NCBI GenBank assembly: GCA_011525625.1
Contig: WYAX01000022.1
Coordinates: forward strand, 1 to 33,217
Length of the DNA stretch: 33,217 nt
Reading direction: 5' to 3'
From: Nitrospira defluvii
GTDB lineage: Bacteria > Nitrospirota > Nitrospiria > Nitrospirales > Nitrospiraceae
Position 1 is the stretch's first letter; the number at the start of each line of letters is the position of its first letter. Positions 8,061 to 16,440 of this stretch are shown piece after piece. The notes below the pieces were generated by a model. It saw only the letters and a program-made list of their open reading frames with translations. It was not told the origin of the DNA and ran no database searches. The position numbers were made by a program, and so were the translations under genes.

Positions 8061-11000
8061 TTACGAACCGGGATCGCCGTTGGATGCGCGGGGGGCGCCC
8101 GGGGTTGCCTTCCGTCTGTCCCGTACCGCAACGTAGGAATAGATCGCTGGAATGACGAGCAGCGTGAGCGCTGTGGAGGTCAGCAGGCCGCCGATCACCA
8201 CGGTGGCCAGCGGCCGCTGGATTTCCGCACCCATACTCGTGGCTAGGGCCATTGGGAGAAACCCCAGGCTGGCGACCAGGGCCGTCATCACCACGGGCCG
8301 CAGGCGATCCATCGCACCCCGGAAGACGGCCTGATCCGTGGGAGTACCCTCCGCTTCCAGGTGACGGATATGGCTGACCAGTACCACGGCATTAAGGACG
8401 GCAATGCCGAACAGGGCGATACAGCCGATGATCGCGGAGATGCTGAGGGGCAACCCCCGCAGCCACAAGGCCAGAATCCCGCCTGACAGGGCCAGTGGCA
8501 CATTGAGGAAAATCAAGAGGGCCGGCCGCAGCGTGCCGAAGATCACCGACAGCATGCCCAGGATCAGCGTGAGCGTGACCGGCACGACCATGGCCAGACG
8601 TTTGCTCGCCTCCTGCAGATATTCGTATTGTCCGCCCCAGATCAGCTCATACCCCGGCGGCAGCGCGACCGCCTGGGCGACGGCGCGTTGAGCCTCGGCC
8701 ACGAAACCGCCGAGATCACGTCCGCGAATATTGGTTTCCACCACAATCCGTCGCTGCACGTGCTCGCGGCTGACCTGTGCCGGACCGGAATCGACGAGAA
8801 TGTTGGTCACGCGTGAGAGTGGGACAAGTTCTCCATGCATAGTCGGGATCAGTAGACTACCCAACGAATGAGGATCGCGGGAAACGCGGTCCGCCAGTCG
8901 GACCACCAGCTCGAACCGCCGGGAACCCTGCACGACGGTTCCCACGACCGTGCCGACCCTGGTCGATCGGATGAGGGTGAGCACCTCTTCGGCGGTCAGT
9001 CCGTAGCGGGCGATTTCTGCGCGATCGACGATGATGCGCAACAACGGCAGTCCGGCGACCTGTTCGACTTTGACATCCGCCGCACCCGGTACGTGTTGAA
9101 GCGCCCGCGCCGCCCGTTCGGCCTGCTGTTTCAGGATGTCGAGATCCGGGCCGAAGATTTTTACCGCAAGATCGGAGCGCACGCCGGCAATCAATTCATT
9201 AAAGCGCATCTCAATCGGTTGGGTGAACCCAAGCCCGACCCCCGGTACCTGTTCGGTGATCTGCCGATTCATCGCCTCGATGAGGTCATTACGGCTCTGT
9301 GCCGTGACCCAATTACGCTGGGGCTTCAGGATGACGAAGACGTCGGATAATTCGATACCCATGACATCCGTTGCCACTTCCGGGCTGCCGGTCCGTGTGA
9401 CGACCTGCGTGACTTCGGGAAAACGCCGCAGGACCCGTTCGATATCCAGGGCCGTGGCAACCGATTCGCTCAACGAGATGCTCGGGAGCCGCCACACCTG
9501 TACCGCGAGGTCCCCTTCTTCCAAGCGGGGAACAAATTCGATGCCCAGTCGGCTTCCTGCTAAGAGGCTGACGGCAAAGAGACTCAGCGCGATCGACAAG
9601 GACCAGGCAGGACGGGCCATGGCCCACTGAAGCCATGGTGTATAGACCCGTCTTAACCCGCGAATCACGAACGTGGCCTCCGTAGCGGGTTTCGGCCGCA
9701 AGAACCACAACGACAGTAAGGGCGTGACCGTTATGGCAAGGAGAAGGGAACCGGTCAGGGCCATGATGACCGTGACCGCCATCGGGCGGAACATTTTGCC
9801 TTCGATGCCCGTCAGTGCCAGGATCGGAACATACACGAGAATAATGATCGTCACGGCCAGTGTCATGGGACGCAGGACCTCGCGCCCCGCGGCCAGCACT
9901 TCGTTCAATCGTGCCTCGCGGGTCGGTGTCGGCTTTTCTGACAGTCGCCGGAGAATGTTGTCGATCATCACGACGGAGCCATCGACCAGAAGTCCGAAGT
10001 CGATCGCACCAAGGCTCATGAGATTGCCGGAGAGGCCCGCCTGCATCATGCCGATGAAGGCGATCAGCATGGAGAGGGGAATGGCAGCGGCCACGATGAG
10101 CCCTGCCCGCAAGTCGCCGAGAAACAGAAACAAGACGGCGACGACCAGTAGTCCGCCTTCCAACAGATTGTTGCGGACGGTCTGCATGACCTTCGAAACG
10201 AAGATCGTACGATCGTAGTAGGGTTCGATCGTGACACCGGCGGGGAGGGTGGTTCGAATGTCCTGTACCCGCGCCTTCACGCGAGTGACGACTTCCTGGG
10301 CGTTCTCCCCGGCAAGCATCTGCACCATGCCGATCACGGTCTCGCCTTCGCCCATGGCCGTGGCTGCTCCGATTCTGAGCGCCGATCCCTCCTTCACCTC
10401 GGCGAGGTCGGCGATGTAGATCGGCACGCCGCCTGGCCCATGGGCCACAACGATCTGAGCCAGATCGCCGACCTGGGCGGCGAGCGCCTCCCCGCGGATC
10501 AACAATTGTTCGCGCTGATGTTCGATATACCCGCCGCCGGCAATGGCATTGTTGCGCTGTAACGCGTCGAACACCTGTTTGAGCGACAATTTGAACGACA
10601 GCAACTTCGACGGATCGACGATGATATGAAATTGCTGCGGCTCGCCGCCCCAGATATTGACTTCGACCACGCCTGGCACCGCGCGCAACTTCATGCCGAT
10701 GTCCCACTGGAGCAGTGTTCGGAGAGCCATCGGGCTGTAGCCGTCGCCTTTCACGGTGAATTGATACACTTCGCCCAATCCTGTCGTGAGCGGGCCCATC
10801 ACCGGGCGGCCGTATTCTGCCGGGATACGTTCCATCGCCTGAGCCAACCGTTCCGCGACGAACTGCCTGGCTCTGTAGATGTCGGTGTGATCGTCGAAGA
10901 TGGCCGTGACGGCGGAGAGGCCATAGCGTGAAATAGACCGTAATTCGCGCAGGGCCGGCAGGCCGTTTAATGAGGCTTCGATCGGAAATGTCACGAATTG

Positions 11001-11183
11001 TTCCACCTCGACCGGCCCCAGCGCGGGGGCATGCGTGAGGATTTGCACCTGGACCGGCGTCAGATCCGGCACGGCATCGATGGTGAGGTGAGAGAACGAC
11101 CACAGTCCTGAGGCCATCACCACGGCGATCGCCACGAGTGTGAAGAATCGATAGCGGAGCGAACATGTCAGCAGCTGGTTCAT
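8061..11183 (-). CDS. czcA: Heavy-metal efflux RND permease, CzcA/CusA family
   Basis: The inner-membrane proton-driven pump of a tripartite metal exporter; 1040 residues, full length for the HME-RND family. The N-terminus has the usual first helix and the DLTPVQVQILTHAPALGPVEVE segment. The transmembrane segment 4 motif reads DFGLLVDGSVVMIDN, with acidic residues at D395, D401 and D408. In CzcA of Cupriavidus the equivalent residues are Asp, Asp and Glu, so the third is conservatively changed here. The gene is followed upstream on the minus strand by the adaptor (7-nt gap) and the outer-membrane channel, forming czcCBA. The metal specificity (Co/Zn/Cd or Cu/Ag) cannot be fixed; I see no obvious CusA-type methionine ladder at this level of reading. 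Confidence 0.93.
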   Translation of the reverse strand: MNQLLTCSLRYRFFTLVAIAVVMASGLWSFSHLTIDAVPDLTPVQVQILTHAPALGPVEVEQFVTFPIEASLNGLPALRELRSISRYGLSAVTAIFDDHTDIYRARQFVAERLAQAMERIPAEYGRPVMGPLTTGLGEVYQFTVKGDGYSPMALRTLLQWDIGMKLRAVPGVVEVNIWGGEPQQFHIIVDPSKLLSFKLSLKQVFDALQRNNAIAGGGYIEHQREQLLIRGEALAAQVGDLAQIVVAHGPGGVPIYIADLAEVKEGSALRIGAATAMGEGETVIGMVQMLAGENAQEVVTRVKARVQDIRTTLPAGVTIEPYYDRTIFVSKVMQTVRNNLLEGGLLVVAVLFLFLGDLRAGLIVAAAIPLSMLIAFIGMMQAGLSGNLMSLGAIDFGLLVDGSVVMIDNILRRLSEKPTPTREARLNEVLAAGREVLRPMTLAVTIIILVYVPILALTGIEGKMFRPMAVTVIMALTGSLLLAITVTPLLSLWFLRPKPATEATFVIRGLRRVYTPWLQWAMARPAWSLSIALSLFAVSLLAGSRLGIEFVPRLEEGDLAVQVWRLPSISLSESVATALDIERVLRRFPEVTQVVTRTGSPEVATDVMGIELSDVFVILKPQRNWVTAQSRNDLIEAMNRQITEQVPGVGLGFTQPIEMRFNELIAGVRSDLAVKIFGPDLDILKQQAERAARALQHVPGAADVKVEQVAGLPLLRIIVDRAEIARYGLTAEEVLTLIRSTRVGTVVGTVVQGSRRFELVVRLADRVSRDPHSLGSLLIPTMHGELVPLSRVTNILVDSGPAQVSREHVQRRIVVETNIRGRDLGGFVAEAQRAVAQAVALPPGYELIWGGQYEYLQEASKRLAMVVPVTLTLILGMLSVIFGTLRPALLIFLNVPLALSGGILALWLRGLPLSISAIIGCIALFGIAVLNAVVLVSHIRHLEAEGTPTDQAVFRGAMDRLRPVVMTALVASLGFLPMALATSMGAEIQRPLATVVIGGLLTSTALTLLVIPAIYSYVAVRDRRKATPGAPRASNGDPGS

Positions 11184-11190
11184 GCGCGCC

Positions 11191-12354
11191 TCATTCGCCC
11201 GATCCGATGTGTTCCTTCAGCAGCATAGTTTTCAGATCGAACACGCCGTCGGTGACGATACGGTCGCCTTCCTGCACGCCCCGCCGGATTTCGATCAACC
11301 CTCCGCCCTCGCGGCCGGTATCGACCGGCACGAACGTATAGCCCTCTCCGGTTTCGGTGAAGAGCCCACGGGTGTGCTCGATGGTGGTCACGGCGGTGAT
11401 GGGAACGGTGAGCACTGGAGGACCGGACCAGACGAGCGCCACCTCGACATATTCTCGTGGCTTCAGCTGTCCCGTAAGATTGGCCACTTCGAACCTCACG
11501 CGAATGGTTCGGGTAGTCTCGTCGGCGACCGGCGCAAGGTAGGTGAGGGGTGCGACGACAGTTTCGCCGCCCTTTGGTGTAATCGTACCGGAGTCACCTT
11601 CCTTGAATTTGCGAGCCTGTTCGATGGGGAGATTGGCAAAGACCCAGACGCGACCGGTATCGACGACTTCGAACAACTCATCGCCGGGACCGACCCCCTG
11701 CCCGCGCACCGCGTTCTGAGTGACGACGGTGCCCGCAATGGGAGCGGTAAGGGTATAGAGGTGCCGCTCTTCGTGTTGTCCACGGTCGAGCTCCGCGGTC
11801 GAGACTCCCATGTTGGTGAGTTTTTCGCGAATGTGTTGGAAGCGTGCCCGCGTTTCCAGGTACAGACCCTTGTCCTCGATCAGCTTGCGTTCCGTGACGA
11901 TGTCGTCTGCGCGCAATTTCTGTGTCCGGCGAAAACCGTTTTCGGCCACCTCGGCCTGCGCCTTCCCGACCAAGTATTCCTCGATCAGTTGATCGAGCTG
12001 CAGGCTGCCGATGGCGATGAGCGGCTGGCCCTGTTTCACTCGATCACCCAATTGCACGTGGATTTGTTCCACCTGGCCGCCGATGCGGGACGTGATCTTG
12101 GCCACCTGCTTGAGGTCGAGGGCGACCTCGCCGGGGGCGGTGACTTGTTCTGGAACGGCCCTGAGGGCGGCAGGCTCGGTGCGGAGACGCGCCTGCACGG
12201 CCGGTGGAGGATGAATCGCGGTCCTGTTGCCGGTCGCCGCCGGTCCCCCTCCGCTCGTGGCGGCTTGTGGCGGCTGGGCTCCCTGGTCGTTGCAGGCCGA
12301 AAGCAGCCAGAGCAGCGCGGGCACGATGCCGATCGCCGTCAATCGTCTAGTCAT
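11191..12354 (-). CDS. czcB: Periplasmic adaptor (membrane fusion) protein of metal RND efflux
   Basis: A 387-residue adaptor that links the RND pump to the outer-membrane channel. The N-terminus is a lipoprotein signal with lipobox LSAC (Cys at residue 21), so the protein is probably anchored to the inner membrane by lipid. A barrel-sandwich (lipoyl-like) hairpin follows: ITSRIGGQVEQIHVQLGDRV and later LTAPIAGTVVTQNAVRGQGV, separated by an alpha-helical hairpin. The C-terminal part has the beta-barrel and membrane-proximal segments (VEVALVWSG, FVPVDTGREGGGLIEIRRGV). It lacks the extra N-terminal His-rich extension of some CzcB/CusB proteins. It sits between czcC and czcA with short gaps, consistent with one transcript. 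Confidence 0.9.
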   Translation of the reverse strand: MTRRLTAIGIVPALLWLLSACNDQGAQPPQAATSGGGPAATGNRTAIHPPPAVQARLRTEPAALRAVPEQVTAPGEVALDLKQVAKITSRIGGQVEQIHVQLGDRVKQGQPLIAIGSLQLDQLIEEYLVGKAQAEVAENGFRRTQKLRADDIVTERKLIEDKGLYLETRARFQHIREKLTNMGVSTAELDRGQHEERHLYTLTAPIAGTVVTQNAVRGQGVGPGDELFEVVDTGRVWVFANLPIEQARKFKEGDSGTITPKGGETVVAPLTYLAPVADETTRTIRVRFEVANLTGQLKPREYVEVALVWSGPPVLTVPITAVTTIEHTRGLFTETGEGYTFVPVDTGREGGGLIEIRRGVQEGDRIVTDGVFDLKTMLLKEHIGSGE

Positions 12355-12393
12355 TGCTGCACTCCGATGGTCGGTTCACTCTGTGATCGGCAG

Positions 12394-13650
12394 TCATAAT
12401 GAGGTTCCCAACGCACGCTCCAAACGGGCCAATGCGATGGAGAGGTCGGCCCGCACCTGGGCATACTCGAGTTGGGTCTGTCGGAACACCCGCTGCGCGT
12501 CCAGCACGTCCAGAAGACTGGCTGCGCCATGGCGGAAACTCGTGCGTGCCAGCGTCAGCGTCTGCTCGGCCTGTTTCAACAAACCGGTTTCGAAGAGGGA
12601 GAGCTGCTCCTGCGCCGTGCGCACCTCCTGAGTGTGTTGGGTGATGGCCTGTTCCAATTCCTGTTGCGCCCGCACGCGTTCCGCGTCGGCCCGATGTTTC
12701 GCGCCGAGTGCGGATTGAATTTCGCCTTGCCGCCGGTACCAGAGCGGAAGGGGCAGGGCCAGGCCGGCAGTGACGGATTCATCGCCCGCCTCGCGATGGT
12801 AACTGCCGATGACGCTGACATTAGGCACACGGGCCTCGCGCTCGAAGCGCAGTGTGTGGTCGGCCTGCTCCTGTAGTTTGCTGACACGTCGAATGGCTGG
12901 GTGTTGTTCCAACGCCTGCGTCGCCAGGCCCTCTGCGTTGAGCCCTTGCTTCGGTTTGTCAAAGTCGCCTCGAACGAAGAAGTCCTTGCCGAGCGATCCG
13001 GCCGTGAGGGTATTCAGCCGCGCCTTGGCCACCAGCAACGCATTGTGTGCCCTGGCCACTTCCTTCTTGGCTTTCTGTACCTCGACTCCGGCTTTCAAGC
13101 TGTCGAAGGAGGTGGCCTCGCCGGCCGCCACACGCGCCTGCACCGTGCGCAAGACCTCTTCCACATTCGTCACATTCTGGGTGGCCAGGTCGACATCGCG
13201 TTGGCCGAAGAGGAGGTGGTAGAACGCAATTTTCACATCGGCGAGTAGCGAGAGGCGGGCGTCTTCCAGAGCGGCATTGGCTCCGGCCACACCGGCATCG
13301 GCTGCCTCCTGGCGGGCCTGGCGTTTGCCCGTCCACTCAAGCGGTTGTTCCACGGTGAACGTCCGCTCGGTGACATGTGTCCCGGTACTCGGGTCACGAA
13401 TCGCCCCGCGCCCGGCGATACCGGTGATGGACGGATTGGGATAGGCGCCGGCCGCGATCTGTTGACCCTGGCTTTGTTTGACAAAGCCCTCGACTCCGGC
13501 CAGCGTGGGATTGTGCCGCATGGCCAGGGCAAGAATGTCGGGCAGTGCGTATGCGGTGGGGCTGGTTTCTCCGGCCCAGGTTGTCTGGTCAGGCAGGCCA
13601 AGCCCGGCTGTGCCGACCAGGACGATGGAAAGAAGCACACGACAGATCAT
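12394..13650 (-). CDS. czcC: TolC-family outer-membrane channel of metal RND efflux
   Basis: An outer-membrane efflux protein of about 418 residues with two OEP repeats, rich in long helices and AxLxxARL-type coiled-coil segments. A signal peptide (MICRVLLSIVLVGTAGLGLP) is followed by the mature ALPDILALAMRHNPTLAGVEG start typical of CzcC. The frame continues upstream to 13722, but the ATG at 13650 is preceded by GGAGGAA at 8 nt spacing and begins directly at the signal peptide. It is the first gene of czcCBA; 39 nt separate it from czcB. Confidence 0.9.
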   Translation of the reverse strand: MICRVLLSIVLVGTAGLGLPDQTTWAGETSPTAYALPDILALAMRHNPTLAGVEGFVKQSQGQQIAAGAYPNPSITGIAGRGAIRDPSTGTHVTERTFTVEQPLEWTGKRQARQEAADAGVAGANAALEDARLSLLADVKIAFYHLLFGQRDVDLATQNVTNVEEVLRTVQARVAAGEATSFDSLKAGVEVQKAKKEVARAHNALLVAKARLNTLTAGSLGKDFFVRGDFDKPKQGLNAEGLATQALEQHPAIRRVSKLQEQADHTLRFEREARVPNVSVIGSYHREAGDESVTAGLALPLPLWYRRQGEIQSALGAKHRADAERVRAQQELEQAITQHTQEVRTAQEQLSLFETGLLKQAEQTLTLARTSFRHGAASLLDVLDAQRVFRQTQLEYAQVRADLSIALARLERALGTSL

Positions 13651-13907
13651 GGATGGTTCCTCCCTGTGCGTGATATCGCGATAGAGGGTCAAACGAAGGA
13701 TGCTTGGCAGGGTGCCGAACACGTCCGCGAGGGGCGTTCCCGTGTCACGCCGAGGTTCACCGTACCGCGAGTCCCCCGTTCGCCTCGTCGTTCGCCACGG
13801 TCTTGCCGGCTAACCCTGTTGCGCATCCGGTGGTTGATCCGAACGCAACACTGCGCGCGAAGACCGGCGCGGGCTGTGACGACACAAGCGAGTGTGTTCG
13901 CAACCTG

Positions 13908-14405
13908 TCAGGCGATGGGGAGGGACGGTGGCGCACGTGCGGGAATATCGGCGAGGGCCGGCGTGAGAGCGGGAGGAGACCAATCATCCTCGTAACGCTG
14001 GTGATGGGGCACAGGATCGGGGCGCAGGTGATGGGCAAGAACGAACACCTGCGTCGACGTAGGCTTGATCGGTTTGCGCTCGGTCGCGTCGTTGAGCAGG
14101 GAGAAGCTTAATTCGGGATCTGTCGTCCAGGCATGCGCCCCGGCGACGGTGAACGTCGCACCTGTCTCCTCGCCGGCCGGGAGCGCCGACCCTTCCCGAG
14201 CTTCGCCGAACTCGCTCTCCACGTCACCCGAGAAGACGGTATGGATCGCCACGGCATGTACATGTCCGGCCTCTCCATGATGCGGATGGGACTCCGGGTG
14301 AATATGGAAGAGGGGAAGTGCGAGCAACCACAACACCGCCCACCCACGCAACAGGTGGTCGATTCGAGGACATTGCACCGAGAGGAGTCGCACGAGAGAC
14401 CGCAT
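13908..14405 (-). CDS. Small histidine-rich exported hypothetical protein upstream of czcCBA
   Basis: A protein of about 165 residues. The N-terminal arginine-containing stretch plus WAVLWLLALPLFHIHP looks like a signal or membrane anchor. It is followed at once by a His-rich cluster (HIHPESHPHHGEAGHVHAVAIH), and another His pair set (HHLRP, PHHQRY) lies near the C-terminus. I do not recognise the family, but small His-rich secreted proteins often accompany Czc/Cus operons, and periplasmic metal binding is a fair inference. The ATG at 14405 is used; a TTG at 14414 is the other option, and neither has a clear ribosome binding site. It is co-directional with czcC, 257 nt away. Confidence 0.6.
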   Translation of the reverse strand: MRSLVRLLSVQCPRIDHLLRGWAVLWLLALPLFHIHPESHPHHGEAGHVHAVAIHTVFSGDVESEFGEAREGSALPAGEETGATFTVAGAHAWTTDPELSFSLLNDATERKPIKPTSTQVFVLAHHLRPDPVPHHQRYEDDWSPPALTPALADIPARAPPSLPIA

Positions 14406-14550
14406 GGTGAGCAAACGCTATCATAGGCGGATCATCACATCAAGCAACGGTATGGAAGCGAAACGGGCGTGACCGTCCCTTCCTCGGGCAATGCACCTTC
14501 TTTGCACGCGGCGTTCTGCAGACGCCAGACTTGAACTTATCTTCGTGGTT

Positions 14551-14583
14551 GTGCGCATATGCACGGCTGTGCAGGGATGCACG
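14551..14583 (+). promoter_or_regulatory. Twin-dyad activator site (putative UAS) upstream of dabB
   Basis: Two direct copies of the dyad GTGCR-N4-TGCACG, 15 bp each with a 3-bp spacer: GTGCG-CATA-TGCACG then GTGCA-GGGA-TGCACG. The four half-sites begin at 14551, 14560, 14569 and 14578, exactly 9 bp apart. The same layout recurs at 24997-25029. It ends 95 nt upstream of the -24/-12 promoter, a normal place for a sigma-54 enhancer. The half-site TGCAC matches the half-site of the known NtrC box, though NtrC uses a different spacing. Confidence 0.65.
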
Positions 14584-14678
14584 TGACGCAAGACGGGGAC
14601 CGGCGGCCGTCCGGACCGGCAGCAAGTGCATTCCCTCATTTTCCGCATTTCGCAGGATTTCGCGTCCGGTTGCACCCT

Positions 14679-14694
14679 AGGCCCTGTTCTTGCT
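14679..14694 (+). promoter_or_regulatory. Putative sigma-54 (-24/-12) promoter of dabB
   Basis: AGGCCCTGTTCTTGCT fits the consensus TGGCACG-N4-TTGCW at the invariant GG and GC with N10 between them, and matches TTGCT fully. Transcription would start near 14705, leaving a leader of about 34 nt that holds the TAAGGAG ribosome binding site at 14721-14727. Confidence 0.6.
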
Positions 14695-14738
14695 GATGAC
14701 GCCGCGCAGAGTATGTGTGTTAAGGAGACCTTGGCGTT

Positions 14739-16406
14739 ATGGATGGTATCTTTCCGCTGCTGACAATCTTTGCGCCTCTGCTGGGCACCCTAATGATCGC
14801 TCTCTTCCATCGGGAGCTTGGAGAGCGTGTTGCACGCCTCGGCATCGGGGCGCTCTGGTGTTCCGCGCTGACCTCACTCGTCACCCTCGCCCTGGTGTTG
14901 TACGGGGACCCGATCCGTCTCACGATCCTGGGCGCGCCCTCGGGACCCTTGACCTATACGATTCTCATCGATCGCCTGGCCGGCGTCATGATGGTGCTGA
15001 TCAGCCTCGTCAGCCTGATCATCCATGTGTACTCCGAGCGGTACATGGTGGGTGACGCCGGCTACACCCGGTTTTTTGCGTTGTTGGGAGGCCTGACCTC
15101 GGTGCTGCTGAGCCTGGTCAGCAGCGGCAATCTGCTCTGGCTATTTGTCTGCTGGCATTTGGTGACCTGGTTGCTCGCGTCGCTGTTGGTGTGTAACCCG
15201 GCGAGTCGTCCGGCCAGGGAAGCGGGACGCACGACGTTCTGGGTGCAAACGCTCGGTGATGCCGCGTTTTTCCTGGCGTTGTTGGCGCTCTACGGGGCGA
15301 CCGGTACCCTGGATCTGACCGAGCTGTTTGCACGCTTACAGGCAAGCCCCGCGACGCTCACCCTCTGGCCTGGCTGGCACACGGGCCTGGACGTCGCCCT
15401 GGTCGCAACCCTGCTGTTCCTGGTCTCGGTCATGACGAAGTCGGCCCAGTTCCCGTTTCATTTGTGGTTGATCGGCACGATCGAGGCGCCTACGCCGGTG
15501 TCCGCCTTGATGCACGCGGGGATCGTGAATGCCGGCGGCTTTCTCGTCAATCGCCTCGCCCCCCTGTTCGGGATGGCGCCCACGACCCTCCATCTGATGT
15601 TTGTGATCGGTGGTGTGACGGCGTTGGTCGGCGCCAGCGCAATGCTGACGCAAACCAGCGTCAAGCGTCGGCTCGTCTATTCGACCATGGGACAGATGGG
15701 GTACATGGTCATGGAGTGCGGGTTAGGCGCCTTTGCCCTGGCAGTGTTCCATCTCTGCGCGCACGGCCTGTTCAAGGCCACGTTGTTTCTCAATTCGGGT
15801 TCTGTCATTCATAAGGCCAGGAAGGAATTCAAATTACCGCCGGCGGCCAAGGTGGATGAGGCCCATAGCTTTTCACCCATGACTTGGACGACCGGCCTGG
15901 TAGCCACTTTGGTGCTGCCGTTGGCGATCCTGCTCGTCGCGCACGGGGTCGTGAGTATTCCGTTGCAGGATGCGCAGGGGGCGGTGATCTTTCTCTTCTT
16001 CGGGTGGGTGACGACCTCGCAAGCGATGTTCACGTTGTACCGACTCCACACCGGGGCCTCTTGGAGCGTGTCGCTGACCATGCTGGGAGCACTGGCGTTT
16101 ATCGGCCTCACCTACCTCTGGGCCGGCGAGGCGTTTACCCATTTTCTGTACCCGGCCCACGATGCCGCGGAAGGTTTCATGCGTGCCGCCGAGTGGAATC
16201 GTTCGTTGTTTGATGCGGTGGTGGGTGTGACCGTCATGTTGATCCTTGCGGCATGGGGGATGATTTACGGCAAAGCCAAAGGCGTAAAATTTCTGATGCC
16301 GGCCTGGATGGATCAATTGCGCGCACGGGCCTACGTGATGTTTCTGAACGGCCTTTATGTCGAGGATCTGGTTCGTATGATCGGTCGAGCCGCGTTTCGC
16401 CGGTAA
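14739..16406 (+). CDS. dabB: DabB: NuoL-like proton-conducting membrane subunit of the DAB/Mps inorganic carbon system
   Basis: A 555-residue integral membrane protein of the NuoL/MrpA-type proton-conducting transporter family with about 14 hydrophobic segments. Typical signatures include the conserved VMTKSAQFPFHLWLIGTIEA stretch, with the Lys of the proton path, then PVSALMHAGIVNAGGFLVNR and TQTSVKRRLVYSTMGQMGYM. In Halothiobacillus and Bacillus, DabB pairs with DabA (DUF2309) to take up inorganic carbon using the cation gradient; the Staphylococcus homologue is MpsA. No other complex I subunit is encoded nearby, and dabA begins 34 nt later, so a DAB role is preferred over respiratory complex I. 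TAAGGAG precedes the ATG by 11 nt. Confidence 0.92.
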   Translation: MDGIFPLLTIFAPLLGTLMIALFHRELGERVARLGIGALWCSALTSLVTLALVLYGDPIRLTILGAPSGPLTYTILIDRLAGVMMVLISLVSLIIHVYSERYMVGDAGYTRFFALLGGLTSVLLSLVSSGNLLWLFVCWHLVTWLLASLLVCNPASRPAREAGRTTFWVQTLGDAAFFLALLALYGATGTLDLTELFARLQASPATLTLWPGWHTGLDVALVATLLFLVSVMTKSAQFPFHLWLIGTIEAPTPVSALMHAGIVNAGGFLVNRLAPLFGMAPTTLHLMFVIGGVTALVGASAMLTQTSVKRRLVYSTMGQMGYMVMECGLGAFALAVFHLCAHGLFKATLFLNSGSVIHKARKEFKLPPAAKVDEAHSFSPMTWTTGLVATLVLPLAILLVAHGVVSIPLQDAQGAVIFLFFGWVTTSQAMFTLYRLHTGASWSVSLTMLGALAFIGLTYLWAGEAFTHFLYPAHDAAEGFMRAAEWNRSLFDAVVGVTVMLILAAWGMIYGKAKGVKFLMPAWMDQLRARAYVMFLNGLYVEDLVRMIGRAAFRR

Positions 16407-16440
16407 TCTGCGGGGGACCGGAGCCGAATGGAGTCGATGC

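Larger units (their letters stand above)
14406..14738. other. Divergent intergenic region between the His-rich gene and dabB, rich in TGCAC half-sites
   Basis: These 333 bp contain no convincing gene on either strand. TGCAC (either orientation) occurs at 14492, 14503, 14560, 14569, 14578, 14626 and 14671, far more than expected by chance for a 5-mer in this length. The cluster at 14551-14583 and the sigma-54-like promoter at 14679 are listed separately. A GAACTTATCTT string at 14533-14543 recurs at 24017-24027, inside the promoter of the CysD-like gene. Confidence 0.7.

Noticed and set aside
9313..11166. 617-residue open frame on the minus strand inside the czcA region
   Set aside because: It overlaps czcA almost completely in another frame, is rich in Arg, Gly and Pro without domain structure, and is a by-product of high GC in the true gene.
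14491..14506. ATGCACCTTCTTTGCA as another sigma-54 promoter upstream of dabB
   Set aside because: It has TTGCA and GCAC but the invariant GG of the -24 box is TG; the element at 14679 fits better and is closer to the gene.
14739..16406. Respiratory complex I (nuoL) operon
   Set aside because: No other nuo genes adjoin it, and the immediate neighbour is dabA, which fits the DAB/Mps pairing.
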